NCBI RefSeq assembly: GCF_024172095.1
Contig: NZ_JAMZDX010000002.1
Span: 992,001 to 1,056,000, forward strand
Direction of reading: 5' to 3'
From: Kitasatospora cinereorecta
Lineage (GTDB): Bacteria > Actinomycetota > Actinomycetes > Streptomycetales > Streptomycetaceae
DNA length: 64,000 nucleotides
Part shown: one piece after another, positions 1 through 9,065 of the stretch
How the letters are laid out: the number at the start of each line of letters is the position of its first letter
How positions within the stretch are numbered: position 1 is the first letter of the stretch
The notes under the pieces: generated by a model
What the model saw: only the letters and a program-made list of their open reading frames with translations
The model's database searches: none
Told to the model about the DNA's origin: nothing
Position numbers and translations under genes: made by a program

Positions 1-2
1 TG

Positions 3-140
3 CTCGCCTGGCGTGAGTACGGCGACCCGACCGCCTGGCGGGAGATCGCCGAGGCGAACGGCATCGACGATCCGATGCGGCTTCGGCCCGGCAGCGAGTT
101 GCTGCTGCCGGGCGCGGAGGAACTGACCGGCCGCTCCTGA
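3..140 (+). CDS. LysM-domain CIS connector protein (C-terminal fragment)
   Basis: This is the last 45 codons of a gene that begins left of the window. The frame reads LAWREYGDPTAWREIAEANG and then a short tail ending PGAEELTGRS. The pattern is a LysM module: an 'A..YG.....W..IAEANG' core followed by 'LRPGSELLLP'. In contractile injection systems and phage tails a LysM protein of this kind (Afp7/gp53-like) sits between the inner tube and the spike. It ends 30 bases before the VgrG-like gene, in the order usual for these loci. The LysM assignment is good. The structural role is inferred from the neighbours. Confidence 0.75.
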   Translation, partial: LAWREYGDPTAWREIAEANGIDDPMRLRPGSELLLPGAEELTGRS

Positions 141-170
141 GCGCGGACCGGACGAGACCTGGGAGGGGAC

Positions 171-2024
171 ATGGCGGGAGAGACCTTCGCCAACAGCCTG
201 GCCGTGGAGGCGGACGGGACCGCGCTGCCGGCCGGGGTGGCCGAGCTGCTGGTCTCCGCGTACGTGGACGACAGCCGCCGCCTCCCGGACCTGTTCGTGC
301 TGCGCTTCCGCGACCCCGACCACCTGGTGCTGCGCAGGACGGGCATCACCATCGGCACCCCGCTGCGGCTGTTCGCCCGCTCGGCGGACGACCCGGAGCG
401 CCGACTGCTGGTCTCCGGCGAGGTGACCGCCCTGGAGGTCGATCTCGACACCACCGGCACCTTCACCGTCGTCCGGGGGCTCGACCACTCGCACCGGCTG
501 TTCCGCGGGCGGCGGGTGACCGGCTACCGGCAGATGACCGCCTCCGACATCGCCGGCGCGGTGGCCCGCCGGGCCGGCCTGACCCTCGGCACCGTCGACG
601 CGACCACCACGGTGCACCCGTACGTGACCCAACCCGGCCTGACCGACTGGGAGTTCCTGGAGCGGCTGGCCACCGGGTGCGGGCGCGAGGTGGCGGTGGT
701 GGACGGCAGGTTCGAGTTCCGGCGGCCCGCCGAGGCGGCCGCGGCGCCGGCGACCTCGACCCCGGTCCGCTCCAGCGCCTTCGTCCTGGAGCTGGGCCGC
801 AATCTGCTGCGCTGCCACACCATGGTGACCTCCGCCGACCAGGTGAGCGACGTGGAGGTCCGCGGCTGGGACGTGCGGGCCAAGCGCGCTGTTGTCGGCC
901 ACGCCCCGGCGGACCGCACCGACCGGCTGAGCCTCGGGCTGACCCCGGGACAGGTCGCCCGCCCCTTCGGCGAGTCCGTGCTGCTCGCCACCGACGTGCC
1001 GTACGGCAGCCAGGCCGAGGCGGACCAGGCGGCCCGTTCGCTCGCCGCCGACGTGGCGTCCTCGTTCGCGGAGCTGGAGGCGGTGGCGATGGGGATACCC
1101 CGGCTGCGGGCCGGTGCGGCGGTGGCGCTGACCAACATCGGCGCGCCGTTCGAGGGCCGCTACACCGTCACCTCCACCCGGCACGTCTTCGACCCCGCGG
1201 TCGGGTACCAGACGTGGATCACCGTCAGCGGGCGGGCCGACCGGTCGCTGTTCGGCCTGTCCTCGGGCCGGGCCGACGAGCGGCGGCGCGAGCGGGTCGG
1301 CGGGCTGGCCACCGCCACCGTCACCGACACCCGGGACCCGCTGTCCCAGGGCCGGGTGCGGCTGTCGTTCCCGTGGCTGTCCGACGACTACGTCAGCGAC
1401 TGGGCGCGCACCAGCCAGCTGGGCGGGAAGGACGGCGGCGGGGTGTTCGGCCCCGAGGTCGGTGACGAGGTCCTGGTCGGCTTCGAGCAGGGCCTGATCG
1501 ACCACCCGTACGTGCTCGGCGGGCTGTACAACGGCGTGGACCACCCGAGCGGTCACGACACCGACCTGATCGACTCCACCAACGGCGCGGTCAACCGCCG
1601 CTCCCTGGTCTCCCGCAGCGGTAACCGGGTGGAGCTGCTGGACGCCGCCGCCGGTCCAACCGGGGTGCGGCTCTCCACCGGGGACGGCAAGCTCACCCTC
1701 CACCTGGACCGGCAGCAGGCCGCCGTCGTGGTGCTCAGCGACGGCACGGTGGAGATCCGGGCCAAGCAGCAGGTCACCGTCCGCGCCGAGCAGGGGATCA
1801 GCATGGACGCGGGCACCGGGAAGCTCGAACTCAGCGGCCAGTCCGTCCAGGTGACGGCCCGCTCGGGCTTCCAGGTGGACGGCGGCGCGGGCGCGGTCAA
1901 GCTGCAGACCCAGGGCCAGGTGGACGTCCAGGGCGCCACAGTCGGTGTCAGCGGACAGGCGAGCACCGAGATCAAGGGCGGGGCCAGCTGCTCGATCAGC
2001 GCCGCCCTGGTGCGGATCAACTAG
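171..2024 (+). CDS. VgrG-like / phage GPD baseplate spike protein
   Basis: This 617-residue protein is the central spike of a contractile injection system. Residues 1 to about 370 resemble phage late-control gene D (gp27-like hub): strand-rich, with 'VTGYRQMTASDIAGAVARRA' and 'TDWEFLERLA'. A gp5-type OB fold follows, with 'GRVRLSFPWLSDDY' and 'GDEVLVGFEQGLIDHPYVLG'. The last 130 residues are repetitive short strands rich in V/T/Q/G, as in the VgrG needle. The ATG follows GGGAGGGG. The downstream PAAR gene supplies the tip. Known actinomycete CIS are cytoplasmic particles linked to cell death rather than classical secretion. Confidence 0.9.
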   Translation: MAGETFANSLAVEADGTALPAGVAELLVSAYVDDSRRLPDLFVLRFRDPDHLVLRRTGITIGTPLRLFARSADDPERRLLVSGEVTALEVDLDTTGTFTVVRGLDHSHRLFRGRRVTGYRQMTASDIAGAVARRAGLTLGTVDATTTVHPYVTQPGLTDWEFLERLATGCGREVAVVDGRFEFRRPAEAAAAPATSTPVRSSAFVLELGRNLLRCHTMVTSADQVSDVEVRGWDVRAKRAVVGHAPADRTDRLSLGLTPGQVARPFGESVLLATDVPYGSQAEADQAARSLAADVASSFAELEAVAMGIPRLRAGAAVALTNIGAPFEGRYTVTSTRHVFDPAVGYQTWITVSGRADRSLFGLSSGRADERRRERVGGLATATVTDTRDPLSQGRVRLSFPWLSDDYVSDWARTSQLGGKDGGGVFGPEVGDEVLVGFEQGLIDHPYVLGGLYNGVDHPSGHDTDLIDSTNGAVNRRSLVSRSGNRVELLDAAAGPTGVRLSTGDGKLTLHLDRQQAAVVVLSDGTVEIRAKQQVTVRAEQGISMDAGTGKLELSGQSVQVTARSGFQVDGGAGAVKLQTQGQVDVQGATVGVSGQASTEIKGGASCSISAALVRIN

Positions 2025-2105
2025 CGGCACGACCAACAGCATCAACCAGCGGCACGTCACCCCGAACGGCCCACGACCAGCGACGAGAACAGGAAGGACC
2101 CCGAC

Positions 2106-2387
2106 ATGCCTCCAGCCGCCAGGGTCGGCGACCCGACCGGACACCCCGGCGTGATCGGGCCGCCCGGCGTGCCCACCGTGCTGATCGGCGGACTGCCCGC
2201 CGCCGTGGTCGGCACCCCGCACGTCTGCTCCTTCCCGCCGCCGGCCGTCCACCCGCCGAGCGCCATCGCCCCGCCGGGCTGTCCGACCGTGCTGATCGGC
2301 GGGCTGCCCGCCGCCCGGATGGGCGACCTGGCGGCGTGCGGTGCCCCGGTGGTGACGGGCTGTCCGACCGTGCTGATCGGCGGGTGA
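2106..2387 (+). CDS. PAAR-domain spike tip protein
   Basis: A 93-residue PAAR protein that would cap the VgrG-like needle with a sharp metal-stabilised tip. It contains three copies of a PTVLIGG repeat, two extended as PTVLIGGLPAA, along with the Pro/Ala/Ala/Arg character of the family. His and Cys residues (PHVC, AACG, GCP) could ligate the tip metal. There is no extra toxin domain, so it is a tip only. It sits 81 bases after the spike gene and 8 bases before the gp25-like gene. Confidence 0.88.
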   Translation: MPPAARVGDPTGHPGVIGPPGVPTVLIGGLPAAVVGTPHVCSFPPPAVHPPSAIAPPGCPTVLIGGLPAARMGDLAACGAPVVTGCPTVLIGG

Positions 2388-2395
2388 GGGCGGCG

Positions 2396-2821
2396 ATGGG
2401 AGAGCAGTTCACCGGCGCCGGCTGGGCCTTCCCGGTCCGCACCGACCGCACCGGGTCGATCGCCCTGGTGACCCGGGAGCGGGAGATCGAGGAGAGCATC
2501 CGGCTGATCCTCGGCACCGCGCCCGGCGAGCGGCCGATGCGGCCGATGTTCGGATGTGCCATCCACGAGCACGTCTTCGCCCCCGCCGACACCGCGACCG
2601 CCGGGCTGATCGCGTACGAGGTGCGGCTGTCCCTGGAGCGCTGGGAACCGCGGATCGACCTGGTCGACGTCGCGGTCGCCTTCGACCAGGTCGACCGGGG
2701 CAAGCTCTACATCGACATCCGGTACGCCGTCCGGGGGACCAACGACCCGCGCAACCTGGTCTTCCCGTTCTACGTGATCCCCGAGCACGACGGCCCCGCC
2801 GCGACGGGGAGTGAGGGCTGA
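2396..2821 (+). CDS. GPW/gp25 family baseplate wedge protein
   Basis: A 141-residue gp25-like protein. Members form the inner baseplate wedge and hold the first sheath ring. Diagnostic features are 'EREIEESIRLILGTAPGERP', 'MRPMFGC', and a C-terminal 'VDRGKLYIDIRYAVRGTNDP'. I chose the ATG at 2396 over in-frame upstream codons because it gives the family N-terminus (MGEQFTGAGWAFPV) and follows the PAAR stop by 8 bases. Its TGA overlaps the next ATG by one base, so translation is probably coupled. Confidence 0.9.
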   Translation: MGEQFTGAGWAFPVRTDRTGSIALVTREREIEESIRLILGTAPGERPMRPMFGCAIHEHVFAPADTATAGLIAYEVRLSLERWEPRIDLVDVAVAFDQVDRGKLYIDIRYAVRGTNDPRNLVFPFYVIPEHDGPAATGSEG

Positions 2822-4764
2822 TGGCGCTGGAGCGGCCCAACCTCGACGACCGCCGCTTCCAGGGGCTGGTGGACGAGGCCAAGCGGATGGTGCAGCAGAA
2901 CTGCCCCGAGTGGACCGACCACAACGTCTCGGACCCCGGCGTCACGCTGATCGAGGCTTTCGCGCACATGGTCGACCAGTTGCTCTACCGGCTCAACCGG
3001 GTGCCGGACAAGAACCATCTGGCCTTCCTCGACCTGATCGGCGTCCGGCTGTTCCCGCCGGCCGCCGCCCGGACCGAGCTCACCTTCTGGCTCTCCGCGC
3101 CGCAGTCCCAGCCGGTCCTGGTCCGCGAGGGCGCCGAGGTGGCCACCGAGCGCACCGAGGCCGAGGAGGCGGTGGTCTTCCTGACCGACCGTCATCTCGC
3201 CATCCTGCCCTGCACCCTGGCCCACCTGGCGACCACCGCCGGGGCCGCCGCCACCGGCCGGGACACCGAGTTGGCGGACGGCCGCGGCATCCCCTGCTTC
3301 GCCGCCCTCCCGCAGCCGGACGACACCCTGCTGTTCGGGCTCTCCCAGGCCGTACCGCACTGCGCGGTGGCCCTGCGGCTGGCCTTCCCGGTCGAGGGAC
3401 ACGGCATCGATCCGGCCCGGCCGCCGCTGGTCTGGGAGGCCTGGACCGGCGAGGAGTGGACCGCCTGCGAGGTGGAGAAGGACACCACCGGCGGCTTCAA
3501 CCAGCCCGGCGACGTGGTCCTGCACGTCCCGGCCGGCCACACGGCCTCGCTGGAGGCCGGGCACCGGGCCGGCTGGCTGCGCTGCCGGGTCGTACCGCCC
3601 GTGGCCGGCCAGTCCCCGTACGCGGCGACCCCCGTGCTGCGCTCCGCCCGGGCCTTCACCACAGGCGGCACGACCACCGCACTGCACGCCGAAACCGTGC
3701 ACGGCGAGCAGCTCGGCCACGCCGAGGGAGTGCCCGGCCAGTGCTTCGTCCTGGCCCGGACGCCCGTGGTGGCGGGCGGCGACCCGGTGGTCCTGGAGAC
3801 GACCGGCCGCGACGGCCCCGAGGAGTGGACCGAGGTCGAGGACTTCGCCGGCTCCGGCGAGCACGACCGGCATTTCCGGCTGGACCGCACCACCGGCGAA
3901 CTCACCCTCGGCCCGGCCCTGCGCGACCCCGACGGCACGCTGCGCCGCCACGGCGCGGTCCCGCCCAAGGGCACCCCGCTGCGGGTCCGCGCCTACCGCA
4001 CCGGCGGCGGGCGGCGGGGCAACGTCGCCCGCGGCAAGCTCAACGTGCCGCGCAGCTCCATCCCGTACGTCGCCCGGGTGGAGAACCGCCGCGCGGCCGG
4101 CGGCGGCGTCGACGGCGAGGACGTCGAGCACGCCCGGGTACGCGGCCCGATCACCCTGCGCACCGGCGGCCGCGCGGTCACCGCCGAGGACTACGAGCAA
4201 CTCGCCCACGAGGCCTCGCCCGAGGTCGGCCGGGTCCGCTGCCTGGCCGCCGAGAGCGGCCCGGACGCGGGCGGCGTTCGCGTCCTGCTGGTGCCGAGGG
4301 TGCCGGACGACGGCCGGGGGCGGCTGGAGTTCGCCCGGCTCGCCTTCTCGGACGAGCTGCTGGCCGAGGTCACCGGCTACCTGGACCGGCGGCGGATGCT
4401 GGGCACCCGGCTGCTGGTCACCCCGCCGCACTACCAGGGCGTCACCGTGGTCGCCGAGGTGCGGGCCCGCCCCGGCCGCTCGGGCGAGGACCTGCAGGAG
4501 GCCGCGCTCGGCGCGCTCCACCGCCACCTCGACCCGCTCGACGGCGGACCGGACGGCACCGGCTGGCCGTTCGGGCGGCCGGTGCAGGCGGGCGAGGTCC
4601 ACGCGGTGCTCCAGCACCTCCCGGACGTCGAACTGGTCGAACGGGTCCGGCTGTTCCCGGCCGACCCGCGGACCGGACGGCGCGGCCCGGCCACCGACCG
4701 GATCGAACTCGGCCCCGACGCGCTGGTCTTCTCCTACGAACACCAGGTGAGGGTGCTCGGATGA
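2821..4764 (+). CDS. Baseplate J-like protein of the contractile injection system
   Basis: A 647-residue baseplate J/gp6-like protein that builds the outer baseplate wedge ring. The N-terminus 'PNLDDRRFQGLVDEAKRM' and 'HNVSDPGVTLIEAFAHMVDQ' is the usual start of putative baseplate assembly proteins. The J domain lies near residues 440-560, with 'RVRCLAAESGPDAGGVRVLL' and 'VTPPHYQGVTVVAEVRARPG'. The length is typical of CIS homologues. It overlaps the gp25 stop by one base and its own stop overlaps the next ATG by four. Confidence 0.9.
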   Translation: MALERPNLDDRRFQGLVDEAKRMVQQNCPEWTDHNVSDPGVTLIEAFAHMVDQLLYRLNRVPDKNHLAFLDLIGVRLFPPAAARTELTFWLSAPQSQPVLVREGAEVATERTEAEEAVVFLTDRHLAILPCTLAHLATTAGAAATGRDTELADGRGIPCFAALPQPDDTLLFGLSQAVPHCAVALRLAFPVEGHGIDPARPPLVWEAWTGEEWTACEVEKDTTGGFNQPGDVVLHVPAGHTASLEAGHRAGWLRCRVVPPVAGQSPYAATPVLRSARAFTTGGTTTALHAETVHGEQLGHAEGVPGQCFVLARTPVVAGGDPVVLETTGRDGPEEWTEVEDFAGSGEHDRHFRLDRTTGELTLGPALRDPDGTLRRHGAVPPKGTPLRVRAYRTGGGRRGNVARGKLNVPRSSIPYVARVENRRAAGGGVDGEDVEHARVRGPITLRTGGRAVTAEDYEQLAHEASPEVGRVRCLAAESGPDAGGVRVLLVPRVPDDGRGRLEFARLAFSDELLAEVTGYLDRRRMLGTRLLVTPPHYQGVTVVAEVRARPGRSGEDLQEAALGALHRHLDPLDGGPDGTGWPFGRPVQAGEVHAVLQHLPDVELVERVRLFPADPRTGRRGPATDRIELGPDALVFSYEHQVRVLG

Positions 4765-5327
4765 GCGGCGGACGGGCACTGATCCCGGGGCTGGCCAGCC
4801 CGCACCCGATCGGCGCGGGACTGCCCGCCGTCTACGAGGAGAACGAGTTCGTCCACCGCTTCACCGCCGCCTTCGACGAGGTCCTCGCCCCCGTCCTGTG
4901 CACCCTGGACAACCTCGCCGCCTACTTCGACCCGGGCCTGGCCCCGAGCGACTTCGTCGAGTACCTGGCGGGCTGGGTCGGCGCGGAACGCCTCGCCCCG
5001 AACCGGCGGGAGGCCGTCGCCGGAGCGGTCGGGCTGCACGCCCTGCGCGGCACCTGCGCGGGGCTCGCCGCCCAGCTCCGGCTCGCCCTCGGCGTCGAGC
5101 CGGAGATCGAGGAGAGCGGCGGCGCGGCCTGGTCGACCGAGCCCGGCGGACCGCTCCCCGGTTCGGCCGAGCCGCGGCTGCTGGTCCGTCTGCGGGTCCC
5201 CGATCCGGCGGCGGTCGACCGGCGGGCGCTGGCGGAACTGGTCCGGGCCGTGGTCCCGGTCCACCTGGCGGTACGGACCGAGGTGGTCGGCACACACGGA
5301 GAGGGTGGCGGCGATGGTGATCTGTGA
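4761..5327 (+). CDS. Phage tail protein I-like CIS baseplate component
   Basis: A 188-residue protein of the P2 gpI / tail protein family. The 'LPAVYEENEFVHRFTAAFDE' N-terminus, 'LAAYFDPGLAPSDFVEYLAG' and 'GLHALRGTCAGLAAQLRLAL' are characteristic. It would bind the outside of the baseplate next to gpJ. The ATG overlaps the previous stop (ATGA). The end overlaps the next reading frame by 14 bases, so the whole block is one translationally coupled operon. Confidence 0.88.
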   Translation: MSGGRALIPGLASPHPIGAGLPAVYEENEFVHRFTAAFDEVLAPVLCTLDNLAAYFDPGLAPSDFVEYLAGWVGAERLAPNRREAVAGAVGLHALRGTCAGLAAQLRLALGVEPEIEESGGAAWSTEPGGPLPGSAEPRLLVRLRVPDPAAVDRRALAELVRAVVPVHLAVRTEVVGTHGEGGGDGDL

Positions 5328-6477
5328 GCACTGCGGGCTGGCGGGCGTACCGGGCGAGTTCTGCGGCGGGTGCGGCAACTTCGTGCCCTGGGACGCCCGT
5401 CCGGCTCCGGCGCCGCCCGCCGGGGGGACCGTCCCCGCGGCGGGTTCCGCGGTCGGTCCCGCGGCGGCGGGCGGCGCCGATCGCGGTCGGCGCGGGGAGG
5501 GGACGGGCGGAGCGTCGTCCGGCCCCGGCCCCTTCGCCGGCCCGAGCACGGAGCCGCCGGCCACCGCCACGCCGACCGCTGCACCGACCACCGCCTCGGC
5601 CACCGCCGTCGAGGTGCCCGCCGCCGCAGGACCGACCCCGGCGCCCGGGGTCGGGGCGGTCCGCCCGGACCAGCCGGCCGAACCCGTGGCGCCGCCCGCG
5701 GCGCCCGTCCGGCCCGCCGAGGAACCCCCGGAGCCCGGCGACCTCATCTGCGGAAACTGCGGCGCGGGCAACCTCCCCGCGCGGAAGTTCTGCCGCCGCT
5801 GCGCGCAGTCGTTGCAGGACGCCCGGGTGGTGCCCCGGCCGCCCTGGTGGCGACGACTGACCACGCGCCGCCGCCGGCCGCAGCCGGCGGCCGGCGACCG
5901 GCCCAGGGCCGTGCGGTCATGGCGCCGCCCCCGCCTGCTGGTGGTGCTCCTGCTGGTGGTCGCCCTGCCGCTGACCGCCTGCTGGCTGCTGCGCGACCAG
6001 TTGGCCGCCGGGGTGGAGACCGTCCGCGACCGCGTGGCCACCCCGCAGCAGATCCACGCGGTCACTCTGAAGGCGTCCAGCGAGTCGCCCGACCACCCGG
6101 CCCGGCTGGCGGCCGACGGCACCACCGACCGCTACTGGGCCCCGGCGCGGCCCGGTGACGGGCGCGGCGAGTACCTGGAGGCGGAGTTCGCCGGACCGTT
6201 CCGGCTGCTGGACGTGGTGGTCCATCCCGGCGCCTCCGCCAACGCCGAGCAGTTCCTCGCCGCGGCGCGCCCGCAGGCCCTGCTGCTCACCATGACCGCC
6301 CCCGACGGCCGGGTCACCACCCGGACGCTCACCCTGGCCGACACCCCGGGCCCGCAGCGCTTCCACGTGGCCGTCGGCGCCGTGCTGAGGATCCGGCTGA
6401 CGGTCGACGCCGCGTACGGCACCGGCCAGGACCGGCGGGTGGCGGTCGCGGAAGTGGAGTTCTTCAAACGGCCGTGA
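5314..6477 (+). CDS. Zinc-ribbon, single-TM protein with C-terminal discoidin-like domain (possible CIS membrane partner)
   Basis: A 387-residue bitopic protein. A first zinc ribbon is at C4/C7/C17/C20, followed by a long Pro/Ala linker. A second ribbon is at C146/C149/C160/C163, then a basic patch and one hydrophobic helix at about residues 206-228. The final 155 residues ('LAADGTTDRYWAP', 'FRLLDVVVHPG', 'VAVAEVEFFKRP') look like an F5/8-type carbohydrate-binding fold facing outward. I chose ATG 5314 over GTG 5305 because GGAGAGGG lies about 9 bases upstream of it. From memory, Streptomyces coelicolor has a bitopic membrane protein, CisA, that couples CIS particles to the membrane. Position and architecture here fit that role, but this is inference. 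Confidence 0.7.
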   Translation: MVICEHCGLAGVPGEFCGGCGNFVPWDARPAPAPPAGGTVPAAGSAVGPAAAGGADRGRRGEGTGGASSGPGPFAGPSTEPPATATPTAAPTTASATAVEVPAAAGPTPAPGVGAVRPDQPAEPVAPPAAPVRPAEEPPEPGDLICGNCGAGNLPARKFCRRCAQSLQDARVVPRPPWWRRLTTRRRRPQPAAGDRPRAVRSWRRPRLLVVLLLVVALPLTACWLLRDQLAAGVETVRDRVATPQQIHAVTLKASSESPDHPARLAADGTTDRYWAPARPGDGRGEYLEAEFAGPFRLLDVVVHPGASANAEQFLAAARPQALLLTMTAPDGRVTTRTLTLADTPGPQRFHVAVGAVLRIRLTVDAAYGTGQDRRVAVAEVEFFKRP

Positions 6478-8257
6478 CCTCGCCCGCCCCGCCCGGCGGC
6501 CGCCCGTCCGTCCGGTCGCCGTCCCGCGCGGGCAGACGGACCGCCGGCAGCCCGAGCGAATGCAGCATCCGGGCATACCCGGCCCGGCTGCGCTGCGCGG
6601 CGGCGGCGTCGCCGTAGCGCTGCTGGGCGGCGATCAGGGTGTGCCAGGCGTCGTCACGGAAGGCGTCGATCGTCAGGCTGCGGGAGGCCGCCCGGGCCGC
6701 GGCCAGCGGGCGGCCGCCCGCCAACTCCAGCTTGGCCAGCGCCAGGGCCGCCTCGGCCGCCTCCCGGCGGTAGTGCTCGCGCCGCTCCACCACCCACTCC
6801 GCCGGACCGTCCTCCGGCAGCAGCTCGCCGGTGTAGGCCTCGAGCGCGGCCCGCAGCGCGCGGGCCGCGGGACCGGTCCGCCCGGCCCCGCGGGCCCGCC
6901 ACCCTTCGGCGAGCGCGGTCTCGAACCGCAGCAGGTCGCAGTCGGCCGGGACGGCGATCCGCAGCAGATAGGCCTCGCCGCTGCGCACCAGCAGCCGGGC
7001 CCCGCCCCGGGCCACGCCCGGCTCCAGGAAGGTGCGCAGGGCCGAGACCGCCACCTGCAGCGCCCGGGCGGCGGTCGCCGCCGGACGGTCCGGCCAGAGC
7101 GCCTCCATCAGCAGCTCGCGGTGGACCGGCCGTCCGGCGTGGACGGCCAGCACCCGCAGCAGGGCGCGGGCCCTCGGCCGGACCCGGCTCCAGTCCGGTG
7201 AGCGTCCGTCCAGGGTGAGTTCGAACCCGCCGAAGCACCGTACGCTCACCCCTGGCCCGGCCGCCGTGCGGGCCCGCGCGGACCGGCCGCCGGGTCCGAC
7301 CGGGTCGACGGGTCCGTCCTGGCCGACCGGTCGGTGGCGGTCGTACGGCCCGTCGTGGTCCACCGGCTCCGTCCCGTCCCACCGGCGCAGCAGGTGCTCG
7401 CGCAGCAGCGGCAGCCAGCGGTACGTCCCGACCGTCCGCTCGGATTCCACCAGGGCGTACTCGGTGGCCAGTTCGTCCAGCAGCCAGGCGCTGTCCCGGC
7501 CCCCGGTCAGCCGGTCGCAGCGCTCGGCGTCGAGCACTGGCAGCGGGCAGACCTGCCGCAGGAAGGCGGCCAGCCGCTCCGGCAGCGCACCGAACACCTC
7601 GCGCTCGATGTAACTGCCGGTCAGCGGGCCGACCGCCCGCGCGGCGCCGGCCGGCGGAGCCGCCGCGCTCTCGCGGACCAGGGCCGGGCGCAGCAGGTGC
7701 AGGGCGGCCGGCCAACCGCCGGTCAGCTCCGTCGCTGCGGGAGCGGTCTCGGCGTCGCCGACCAGCAGCTCGACCTCCGGCAGCCCCAGGCGCAGGTCGC
7801 GCGGGAGCAGCACGGTGGTCCCGGCGAGTTCACGCCGGGTCAGGTTGAACGAGGGCAGCCGGCGGCCCGCCGCCACCACCCGCAGACCGGGCGGGGCGAG
7901 CAGGGCGATCTCCTCCACCGCGGCCTCGGCCGCGGTCCCCCGGGCCAGGTGGAGATCGTCGACCAGGAGCAGCACGGGCCCGGCCAGCCGCTCCACGGCG
8001 AGCAGGCACGCCTCGAGCGTCGGCTGCTCCGGTGCGCCGGGCAGGCGGCGGGCCAGCGCGCTCAGCAGGGCGCCCGCATCGCCGGTGCCCCGGTGCGGGC
8101 GCCAGCGGACCACGGGGCCCGGGAAGCGCTCGGCGTACTGCGTCAGCACGGTGGTCTTGCCGAACCCGGCCGGTGCGACGAGCAGCGCGAGCGGCCCGGC
8201 CTGCCCGGTCAGCCGCTCCAGCAGGTGCTCGCGGACCAGCGTGGGGATTTCGCGCAT
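6464..8257 (-). CDS. ATPase-BTAD transcriptional regulator (SARP/LAL-like)
   Basis: A 597-residue regulator. The N-terminal half is a STAND/MalT-type ATPase with Walker A 'APAGFGKTTV' and Walker B-like 'PVLLLVDDLHLA'. A winged helix follows ('VRCFGGFELTLDGRSPDW', 'RPRARALLRVLAVHAG'), then a bacterial transcriptional activation domain with TPR-like repeats. The order is inverted relative to AfsR, where the winged helix comes first. The ATG at 8257 is chosen because GGGAG lies 8 bases upstream. It is convergent with the zinc-ribbon gene and overlaps it by 14 bases. It may control the CIS locus, but only position supports that. Confidence 0.82.
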   Translation of the reverse strand: MREIPTLVREHLLERLTGQAGPLALLVAPAGFGKTTVLTQYAERFPGPVVRWRPHRGTGDAGALLSALARRLPGAPEQPTLEACLLAVERLAGPVLLLVDDLHLARGTAAEAAVEEIALLAPPGLRVVAAGRRLPSFNLTRRELAGTTVLLPRDLRLGLPEVELLVGDAETAPAATELTGGWPAALHLLRPALVRESAAAPPAGAARAVGPLTGSYIEREVFGALPERLAAFLRQVCPLPVLDAERCDRLTGGRDSAWLLDELATEYALVESERTVGTYRWLPLLREHLLRRWDGTEPVDHDGPYDRHRPVGQDGPVDPVGPGGRSARARTAAGPGVSVRCFGGFELTLDGRSPDWSRVRPRARALLRVLAVHAGRPVHRELLMEALWPDRPAATAARALQVAVSALRTFLEPGVARGGARLLVRSGEAYLLRIAVPADCDLLRFETALAEGWRARGAGRTGPAARALRAALEAYTGELLPEDGPAEWVVERREHYRREAAEAALALAKLELAGGRPLAAARAASRSLTIDAFRDDAWHTLIAAQQRYGDAAAAQRSRAGYARMLHSLGLPAVRLPARDGDRTDGRPPGGAGEVTAV

Positions 8258-8507
8258 GCGCAGTGCTCCCACCTGCCTCGTGAGGAGACATCGGTTGCCA
8301 CGGAGGGAAGAGCAGCGATCACTGTAGGTGATCCTCTGGTGGCGCATCCAGGGGCGTGCGAAACCGTGACAGGGCGCACGGCGAACGGTGACCGACCCCG
8401 GAACCCGCCCGGGACCGGCCGCCGCGCACCGTCCTCGCCGTCCGCCCAGGCCTGCCCGCCCGGCGGGGTGCTCGGTGCGGGGGAGGCCGGGAACGTACGA
8501 TCAGCCA

Positions 8508-9044
8508 ATGTCTGACATGACGGAAACCACGCCTGGTTGGCTCGCTCCGGACGAGCTGGAGAGCACCCGGGCCCGGATGCCCATCCTGTACGTCGAGGCC
8601 GTCCCGGTGCGGGTCGACGACGCCGGCGAGGTCACCCAGGTGGGCCTGCTGCTGCGGATGGGGCCGGACGGGACGGTCAGCCGCACGCTGGTCTCCGGCC
8701 GGGTGCTGCACCACGAGCGGATCCGCGACGCGCTGCTGCGCCACCTGGAGAAGGACCTCGGCCCGGTGGCACTGCCCCGGATCCCCGCCTCGCTGCAGCC
8801 GTTCACCGTCGCCGAGTACTTCCCGACCCTCGGCATCACCCAGTTCCACGACCCGCGGCAGCACGCCGTCTCGCTGGCCTACATCGTGCCGGTGTCCGGC
8901 GACTGCCGGCCGCGGCAGGACGCCCTCGACCTGGTGTGGTTCACTCCGGAGGAGGCGGCCTCACCGATGGTCCAGCAGGAGATGCCGGGCGGTCAGGGCG
9001 TGCTGCTCAAGCGCGCCCTCGCGCATGTCGGCCGGCTGGACTGA
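8508..9044 (+). CDS. DUF4916 / NUDIX-like family protein
   Basis: A 178-residue protein that resembles the actinobacterial DUF4916 family, related in fold to NUDIX hydrolases. It has 'PGWLAPDELESTRARMPILY', 'DQ..VSLAYIVPVSGDC' type strands and 'DLVWFTPEEA'. I do not see a full NUDIX box (GX5EX7REUXEEXGU), so catalytic activity is uncertain. ATG 8508 is preferred to upstream in-frame codons, with GGGGGAGG about 16-22 bases before it. It is divergent from the BTAD regulator across 250 bases, which should hold both promoters. Confidence 0.65.
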   Translation: MSDMTETTPGWLAPDELESTRARMPILYVEAVPVRVDDAGEVTQVGLLLRMGPDGTVSRTLVSGRVLHHERIRDALLRHLEKDLGPVALPRIPASLQPFTVAEYFPTLGITQFHDPRQHAVSLAYIVPVSGDCRPRQDALDLVWFTPEEAASPMVQQEMPGGQGVLLKRALAHVGRLD

Positions 9045-9065
9045 GTCCCGCCGTACGCCGCCACC

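Noticed and set aside
2770..4779. 669-codon minus-strand frame opposite the baseplate J gene
   Set aside because: It is a compositional shadow of a clearly recognisable CIS gene.
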